Positions 57,401-64,000 of a DNA stretch of 64,000 bases are shown here, in pieces. Position 1 is the stretch's first letter, and the number at the start of each line of letters is the position of its first letter. Source of the stretch: Phlebotomus papatasi (lineage: Eukaryota > Arthropoda > Insecta > Diptera > Psychodidae); assembly GCF_024763615.1 (NCBI RefSeq), contig NC_077222.1, forward strand, positions 21,700,001-21,764,000, in the 5' to 3' direction. A program made the position numbers and the translations under genes. The notes below the pieces were generated by a model. That model was not told where the DNA came from and did not search any database. It saw only the letters and a program-made list of their open reading frames with translations.

Positions 57401-59578
57401 TTTTTGTTACTTTTTGCTCTATACCTTTTGTTACTTTTTACCCCAAGTGGCTATTTTTAATAAGAGGATTTCTGGAGAAAAGAACTTTTGTGAAATTCTA
57501 AAATATATAGCGGATTCGTATTCAAAGAATCCAAATTATTTAGGAAATATTCACCAGTGCATCAATTTTGGAAAATAAGTAGGTAATAATTGCTATCTTC
57601 TGCAAGGAAAATATTTCAAAAATAGGGCTAAAAATTTCGACATTTTATATTTTCTAAATTTCTTGTACGAATTCTAAGAAACTTACAACATTGAAGAAGG
57701 TCTATGGAGGCTATCTATAGAAAAAAATTTGAGCTGCTATCTTTTTTACCTGGGAAGATATTGAATTTTGAAGTTTTCGATTTGTGACTTTTTACCCTAG
57801 TTTCCCCTACTCTATTGGACAATTTTTAGAAACCTCTTTAGGGCTATCGCTCTGGAAGGCTCCTTATGGAGCCCAAGGTTTATCACGACCAATTGCCCGA
57901 CAGCGACCCAGCTCTGTGTGTGCACCCATCAGAACTTTTCCAGGCCATGTTATCGACTGACTGACAGTGTCTCGGTTCAGCCAATCCCCACACGCCGGGC
58001 AACGCAACTATACCGCCAGTAAGGCCTAGCTTGGAGCGAGAGGCGGGAAATATGAATCCACTAGCCCGGGTCTATTTCGCCATGAGGTGGAAAAAAACCG
58101 TGTGGGGGATTGGGATTGAGGACACTGTCAGTCAGTCGGTAACGTAGCCTGGAAGAGTTCGGCTGGGAGCATACAGCTGAGTCGCTGCTGGGTAGTCGGC
58201 CGCCATAAGCCTTGGTCTCCCTAAGGAATCTTTCAGGGCAAACGCCCGGCTACATATGCTTTGTTTAGTCTTCTTGACACACATAACCCCCTAAGTGCAG
58301 CTAGTTTATCTTGGGTATTGATTATTTTAAAATACACAGCATATTCTTCATATTAACCCTCTAACGGGTAAGACCGCCTCCAGGTGGTCTTCACAAAAAT
58401 CACATTTACAGCGACAATAAAGGTTTTATTTATTTAAAAGTGCTATAGTGTCCTCAGTAATAGTCTTATAAACATCTCTTGAAAGTTTTAACACATTTTG
58501 ACTCTTCGTTTTGATACTATTCCCAATTTTGTGTGACAGGTCAGAGGAAAGAGCAACAAAAAATAATTGTGTAAAAAAACTCATTTCCAATTTCCATAAA
58601 AATACCGATTTAAAGTTATCTGACTAAAATAAATTTATTTTTTACTGAAAATGTGAATTTTAGAAGCAAAAAGAGTTTCAAGAATTTTTTTATATTTTCT
58701 GACCTAGCGCCTAAACTAAAAGAGGTAATGAAGAATGGATGGTTTTTTCGACTTTATTGGATCATAATTATCCTAGAAAACATTGTTTTAGAACTTTTTT
58801 TCGCATATTAAAGAAAACACCATTAGAGGGTTAATTTATTTAAGATCCAAAAATTTTATATTTTCGAAAGTCATTCATGTGTCAAACTACCCCAGGCTCC
58901 CGTGTTTGAATTTAGAAAAATGTGTATGATATTCTATAGGTGGGGTATCTGATGGATTATATTGGATTTAAAACTTTCAGTTGAAACTGAGAAAGACCTA
59001 TACCAAGGGTCGAAAGCTTTGGAGAAAAATTTTGAGTTTTTAATTGAGGAAAAAGCTGCTCCTAACGAACACCAGAAATTTTGAATCCAATGTATATGAC
59101 ATGCCTGGATTAACCTGTAGAAAAGGGCCGCATATTAAGACATTCTCTGATCCTTCTATCTGCAGAAACTGTGAGAAAGTACCCAGTTGTCCATCTACTT
59201 CAGAGACAATCCGTAGCTGATTATCGGATCCCTGGTACAGATGTTACAATTCCTGCAGGAACGCTATTTTACATTCCCCTGTGGAGCTTCCAGAATGACT
59301 CAGCATTCTTTCCTCAACCTTCTGCCTTTGATCCCAGTCGATTTTCCCCGGAAAACATTTTAGACATCCCTGCTAGAGCTTACATGCCTTTTGGAGATGG
59401 CCCTAGGTACTGCATTGGTCGCAAACTTGGACAGGTGCAAACTCTCCTGGCTATTGCTACCCTTTTGCGAAGATACAAATTTACGCCATGTCCACGAACA
59501 CCAAAAGTCATTCGACCTAATCCTAAATCTGTGTTCATTAACACCACAGGAGTATGGCTGAAAGTGGAACGACGGTAA
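54472..59578 (+). CDS. P15: divergent CYP6-type P450 with 3.6-kb intron
   Basis: Exon 1 is 54472-55552 and exon 2 is 59166-59578. The intron (55553-59165, GTACGG...TGCAG) is in phase 1 and again splits the ExxR Glu codon; the product is 497 aa. The start MLTSVILSVLF is preferred because the anchor follows directly and its context (CAAT-ATG) is better than the in-frame ATG at 54442. Motifs are an anchor at 1-19, WRQIR in the C-helix, ETVR 361-364, FDPSRF and FGDGPRYCIG 436-445 (Cys443). The I-helix reads ANFET (305-309), with Asn instead of the conserved Gly. It is the only plus-strand P450 and the most divergent, so probably an older lineage at the edge of the array. Confidence 0.93.
56261..56390. 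mobile_element. Fold-back MITE, CAGAGGTGTGCAGGAACCGT-ended
   Basis: 130 bp. The right end ACGGTTCTTGCACACCTCTG is the inverse. Adjacent TCTAGA on both sides (TTTCTAGAC / TTCTAGAAA). Confidence 0.7.
56500..56600 (-). repeat. tRNA-like segment, possible tRNA-derived SINE or tRNA pseudogene
   Basis: The minus strand reads AAGTGGTAGAGCACTCG (A-box-like, D-arm) and, about 30 nt later, GGTTCTTGGTTTCGAATCC (B-box-like, T-arm). The anticodon stem pairs only 4 of 5 positions with an 8-nt loop, and the acceptor ends do not pair well. It is therefore more likely a SINE head or dead tRNA than a functional tRNA gene. Confidence 0.4.
56894..57809. mobile_element. 916-bp element with TAGGGGAGACTGGGGCAAAA ends
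   Basis: Left TAGGGGAGACTGGGGCAAAA; right TTTTTACCCTAGTTTCCCCTA. Internal repeats of GGGGCAAA/TTTTTACCCC. The ends relate to the 61219 element and, loosely, to the TAGGGGGAAGT family. The internal frames at 57098-57578 are not recognisable. Confidence 0.65.
57838..58256. mobile_element. GC-rich ~420-bp imperfect palindrome
   Basis: Paired blocks include CCTTATGGAGCCCAAGGTTTAT / ATAAGCCTTGG, ATCGACTGACTGACAGTGTC / GACACTGTCAGTCAGTCGGT and CCAATCCCCACACG / CGTGTGGGGGATTGG. GC content far exceeds the surroundings. No coding sequence; element class unknown. Confidence 0.65.
58358..58830. mobile_element. TTAA-flanked element (piggyBac-type), 473 bp
   Basis: CCCTCTAACGGGTAAGACCG on the left, CCATTAGAGGG on the right, TTAA on both sides (58354-58357 and 58831-58834). 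Includes the palindrome ACCGCCTCCAGGTGGT near its left end. Confidence 0.65.
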
Positions 59579-59738
59579 TTTGCGGTATGAGATACCATCT
59601 CCTGGATACCACCACATTCTAAATCCTAAAACTTCCCACTCTTCATCCATTTTATAGCAATTCACGTACATTCCAACTTTATGTTCGAAAAGTTTTAGCT
59701 GTATCAAGTTCAGCGGAAATTATATACATCATGTTTCG

Positions 59739-59753
59739 AATAAACGCAATAAA
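59739..59753 (+). terminator. Poly(A) signals of P15
   Basis: Two AATAAA hexamers (59739-59744 and 59748-59753), about 165 nt past the stop codon. Confidence 0.55.
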
Positions 59754-61218
59754 TTACTAGTTTCTTCACGCCCTACCATCCACCATCCCAAAAGCTCCTT
59801 TGAGACAACAAAAAGGGCGTGTGGGAAAACTGAGGTGAGACAAACACCTGCCTGGGGAAGTACCACCCAGAATGAAAGCAAACAACACAATCTAAAGTCA
59901 ATTTCTCAAACTCACCGAACCAAATAAGGTATTTTTTGTCATTATTCACCATCATTCTCTCGAACTTTAATATTCCCACTCAACTATATAGATTTTCCCA
60001 TCTTGAAGCCGTACGGTTAAGTAAAAAGCTCATTGCACATATTGAGCTTTTTCTGCATTTCGCTGAAAATAGATTTTTCTGTTTTGAACACTCCATTGTT
60101 GAGTATTGCAGAAAAATTGAACAATTTTTCTCCATCAATATGAGAAATTTTCATTTTCACTGCATTTTAAAGAGCAATTTTCTCCTATGAATATCAAATG
60201 GAACACAAGCAGAAGTAATCAATTTACGCCAATAAAATACCACTGACATGATCGAAATGGAAAACAAGCTTCAATGTTTGCAGTCTGCATTAACTGCAGT
60301 ACATAACAAGAGTTTTATCAAAATAAATGGAAATTTTGTTAAAATAAACGAATTAAATTTAAATGGAAAATACAAACATTTTAGCTGGGTTTTTGCTGAA
60401 ATATCGAACATTGCAAATGCATCAAAAGATGAATGATTGAAAAAAGTTATTAAATTTATAGCAAAATCAATGTGTCTTTTCCCATATTCACATCACAGTG
60501 CATGTGAATTGAAAGATCAATCGGCAGTTTCGAACATCAAATTTTTCTTTTATTTTCTTTTTTTCTTATTTTCCTAAATATTCTATCTTGTAGGATAATT
60601 ACTAGTTTATGGATAAATTCTACGTGATTTTATAATTCCACGATGAATTAATTTGTTTATTTTATTTTTTTATTTGTAAAGCATTATTTATTTTAACATA
60701 TAATTTTATAATTATTTTTCCATTCCCAAATTGATCAAACACAATTTATGGTGCCCATTTTATCATAATTATACCTAAATTTTCAATACTGCCATATTGC
60801 GGTGTTATCACACTTTGTCATTAAAATTTTAATATGATTCACATTATTATCGCTAATTTGCATTTAAATGTATAATTTGTATTATAATTGAATTACTCAA
60901 TATTTAGAGTTTTATCTATTTATCGATAAAAAGACAAATATGATCCCCAAAAATTAATTTAAATTAACTCATAACACAAGTACGCTTTCTGATTGAATAA
61001 TCATCAATCATTTTAAAACGATAAAAAAATTAATATGCAAGTACGATACCATTTAACTAATCACAACATATTATTGATGTCCCATAAACTACATACAGTA
61101 AAAAAATCACAAGGATAATCGTTGGTCTGCCTTTTTACCATGATTATTATTGTAAAGTTACTCAAACATGTATTTCAGCAAAACGCGTAGTCTGAAAATG
61201 TGTAATTTAAATTTTATG
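59754..61218. other. Downstream flank of P15
   Basis: Very AT-rich, with no gene supported. The short frames at 59936-60436 show no domain or coding bias that I can recognise. Confidence 0.5.
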
Positions 61219-62514
61219 TAGGGGAGACCGGGGAGCTTTGGGACAGGGGTAGTGTGGGACAAGGCGATTTTTTCATTATTTTTTTTTTAAATAAATGGGA
61301 TTTAACCACTATTCAATCGTAAGCAATATTAAGATCTATCTTGACTAAAAGAATGGATATCCTCAGTTTTATTGTTTAATTCTATGAAAACTTTCTTTAA
61401 AATTGATAAAAATTGTATTTTTTAATTTCTCAGCTTTGCTCTTAATATTTAATATCAGCGATACATAATCAAAACCTTTTTATCTTATTAGCTGGAAGTG
61501 TAATCTGGGAACATATTTTTATAACAGTTTCAGAGATTATACGCTCTTGTTTTTTACTTAAAAGTTTTAAATACCAGAACTACCCGCGGGGATGTTTGGA
61601 ACACCTGAAAGGGGATGAATGGAACGTTGATTTTCGACAAGATTATAGGTAGCATGCAATTTTTTATTGACAAAATGGAGAGTAATGCCCAGTTTCTACT
61701 GGAAATCTACATCTTGTGCAAACTTTAACAGATCAGCAGTTGCCTGCAGAGACAAATAAACCATCAATGTCTTGGAAATCAATGATTTATTCTCCAGAGA
61801 ATATTCGACCTTTGCTCAATCCCGTTAAAAACTATTTTCTCGAAAATTTCTCGAGCAATATCCTTTACAATTCTCACAAATTTTCCAGAAAAGGCAAGAC
61901 GAGAGCTTTTTCAGAGAAATAAGGAAAAAACAGGTAACATGCAGCTGTCATAAAATCAAACAGGAATCCATCAGTTAGTTCAAAATAAAAAGTTGCTATA
62001 AAATCTACTCGCGTGTGGAATTTGATGATCATGTTTGCAATACTTATAATTAAAAAAGCAAAGAAAGGTAGATGGAAAATAAGAAGAAAATACTTTAAAT
62101 AATTGATTGACAATAAATGACTACCGTACAAATTAAATTGATATTAATTTCTAAGTATGAAAAAAAGATTAAACATTTTTATTTCTATTAGAAATATTTT
62201 TAATCTAGTACTTAAAATTAATCAACGTGCTCCAATAATGCAAATTATGCGAAAAAACGCATCCCAATCATCCCCTTTTGCGTCCCATACTGCCCCACAT
62301 CGGGAAGGTTTGGGACAAAGCGTCAAATTAAATGTTTTATCTTCTCCAAGAAAACTCAGTTGTTTTCCAAGTTTTATCGAGTATTTTTTATAAAGTCAAT
62401 ATCCATAAGTATCCTATAGACCGCATAAAATTATAATACACTATCGTGGTTTTTTGAAATACTGTCTAAAAGTCAAAACATGAAAAGTGTCCCAAATCTC
62501 CTCGGTCTCCCCTA
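61219..62514. mobile_element. 1.3-kb element with TAGGGGAGACCGGGGAGCTT ends
   Basis: Left end TAGGGGAGACCGGGGAGCTT, then TGGGACA; right end TGTCCCAAATCTCCTCGG, then TCTCCCCTA. Same terminal hexamer as 56894. An internal GCCCCACATCGGGAAGG / TTTGGGACAAAG relic lies near 62290. No transposase recognised. Confidence 0.65.
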
Positions 62515-63239
62515 ATGGTAAACTGTGCAACCAACTGCGAATGATTACAGAGTTGTGTACAGTTTCTTACATATTTAGTGTAAAATTGCACAGTTTTCAG
62601 ACAAAATGTGTACAAATTACACAGTTTTTAGATAAAATGTGTACAAATTGCACAGATGTGTATCAATACACACGATTACATGTTTATGTAAAATTTAGAA
62701 TGAAAATCATGGTAAAGTAGCTGAATTTTTTTTACTGTGAAGCTATGACAGGTACACTACCGTAGAATGTCACAGCAGTCGTGAACTATATCAAGTCCTA
62801 GTATAAAAGAGGTTTACATGTAAAACTTAATGCTTTTGAAACCTTTATTATTTGATTTTTGAAAAATATAACAAAACGAAATTTTAGGATTGGAATGCTC
62901 ATTGGCGATTTCGAACCGCTTTATTATACAGAAATTTCAATCTAAATTATTGACCATAATTTCTGTACTATCCTTTGTCAAAATTCCTTCTAGAGCATCA
63001 GAATGTAGGGAACAGACGTTGATATTAACTTAATCCTTGTCCCCAATCGAGACGAAGTCCCAGAAAAAGCCTAACATTTTCGACCACTGAAGAAGGTGCG
63101 TAGAGCATCGAAAGCTCTGGGAAGAAAAGAAATTGTTATTCTGGGCTGAACCTCCTCCCATCCAACGATCGCCGGATTTTTCATTATTTAAGTTTAATTT
63201 TTCACTAAATCTTAAGTCGGAAGGGGTCTTTTTTAGAGT
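62515..63239. other. Spacer with repeats
   Basis: Short tandem-like copies of AAAATGTGTACAAATT(A/G)CACAG at about 62603-62660. From about 63080 to 63175 there is a relative of the P12 intron MITE (CGACCACTGAAGAAGG, GAAAGCTCTGGG). No gene. Confidence 0.5.
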
Positions 63240-63800
63240 ATTAAGGTGGTCCTAAAGCAGGCCCAGGCACTGCAACAGGTCAATCTAGTGTACCCATCAT
63301 TCTTCAATTTCTTAGTGCTTTATTTTGGTGTCCTTAATAAAAGACAGTAAAGATCCAGGTTAGGACCATTTCATAACAGAATAGGACAAACTTTGTCGCC
63401 CAGAAATATCCTCCGCTGTATCCCAAATGCTAGACAGTAGCAAAGGATGTAAATATTATCCTTTTCGTTCTCTAGACTATATCGATAAATCTCATCTGTG
63501 CTGATGCTTATTTCGTTTAAGTAGGAGCTAAGAGCATAGTGGCCCGTAAGCAGGTCAACTAATGTTCTTAACTGGTTTATTATTGAGATTTAAGATCTCT
63601 TATCTCCATTTACCGTATGGTTCCACATTGAGCTTAGAACGCCGAAGACCAGGTTGTTCAGCCTAATGCTTGTGCGCATTGGCCGGTTTACTGTTGAAAG
63701 GATCCTTGTTGCGGCTTCCAAATAGCCACAAATAGGCGTTGGAACAATTGTTGCCTAAAGCGGTCTTCAGACTGGAGGTTTAGCCCAGTTCCCGACTGCC
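63240..63800 (-). pseudogene. Decayed non-LTR retrotransposon 3' part (RNase H/C-terminal region)
   Basis: Minus-strand reading gives LTGHYALSSYLNEISISTDE followed by a stretch with ILCYCLAF and RRIFLGDKV. This matches the pattern LTGH..L...L...G......C......E...H.LC.C..L...R...LG that follows the RNase H domain in R1/I/LOA-type elements (from memory). Further upstream, YLEAATRILSTVNRPMRTSI is another coding-like block. Several frame breaks; no intact enzyme. Confidence 0.55.
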
Positions 63801-64000
63801 TCAAAATCCTAAATAGGAACCAATTTTATTGCTCTTTCAGAACGTAATATGTTATTTGTCTTTAATAATCCAATACTAAGTCAAATTTTTCCAAAAAATC
63901 TTGATTGTTGAAAAATTAGAGCAGTTAAGTCATATGGCTTAGTCTCAGGTCTGAAGCCCGTATAAGCTTCTTGATGCACTATTCCACGCACCAGTTAGCT

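Larger units (their letters stand above)
55553..59165 (+). other. Expanded intron of P15
   Basis: 3,613 bp, about fifty times longer than the paralogues' introns. It holds at least four fold-back or TTAA elements and a tRNA-like segment (separate entries). No host exon is seen inside. Confidence 0.85.

Noticed and set aside
57098..57578. Two overlapping plus-strand ORFs as an intron-nested gene
   Set aside because: They lie inside an inverted-repeat element and have no recognisable domain.
1..64000. CRISPR array, operon or other prokaryotic system
   Set aside because: Spliced insect P450 genes throughout; repeats are inverted or dispersed, not regularly spaced.

Overview
The window is nuclear DNA from an insect, probably a nematoceran fly. 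It is AT-rich, has short GT-AG introns, is densely packed with miniature inverted-repeat transposons, and carries a large tandem array of CYP6-type cytochrome P450 genes. A sand fly is my guess, from the general look of the proteins only. No bacterial, plasmid or CRISPR features are present.

Layout. Positions 1-51,200 carry fourteen P450 loci on the minus strand (called P1-P14 here) plus one orphan pseudo-exon. Positions 54,472-59,578 carry a fifteenth, divergent P450 (P15) on the plus strand. Every locus has the same architecture: a ~1,093-bp first exon, one phase-1 intron that splits the glutamate codon of the K-helix ExxR motif, and a ~416-bp second exon with the haem-cysteine motif. Most encode 502-504 residues. 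A TATA box lies 85-99 nt upstream of each minus-strand start codon. P1 runs off the left edge and has lost key motifs, P11 carries a one-base frameshift, and P10 has an altered haem motif. The other twelve look intact.

The array grew by segmental tandem duplication. A ~2.7-kb unit containing P2 was duplicated to give P3, leaving a decayed copy of P4's second exon (3,673-4,084) at the junction. A ~9-kb unit with three genes (P6-P7-P8, 10,284 to ~19,456) was duplicated head to tail to give P9-P10-P11. The second unit was then split by a 15.66-kb insertion (23,750-39,405). This insertion has ~290-bp direct terminal repeats beginning TG and ending CA, and its empty site is preserved in the first unit near 15,610.

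Inside the insertion there is no recognisable gag-pol. It holds nested elements: a ~5.7-kb inverted-repeat element, itself invaded by a 3.77-kb CACTG-ended element carrying a broken, intron-containing gene; a 1.63-kb palindromic Tc1-like derivative; and several MITEs. The rest of the window (P15's 3.6-kb intron, the flanks of P12-P15 and the right end) is also full of fold-back elements, TTAA-flanked elements and a decayed non-LTR retrotransposon.

Together the P450s are ER-anchored microsomal monooxygenases of the type used for xenobiotic and plant-toxin or insecticide metabolism. Individual substrates cannot be read from sequence. No wholly new system is proven here. The best candidates for novelty are the giant coding-poor LTR-bounded insertion and the gene carried by the CACTG element.
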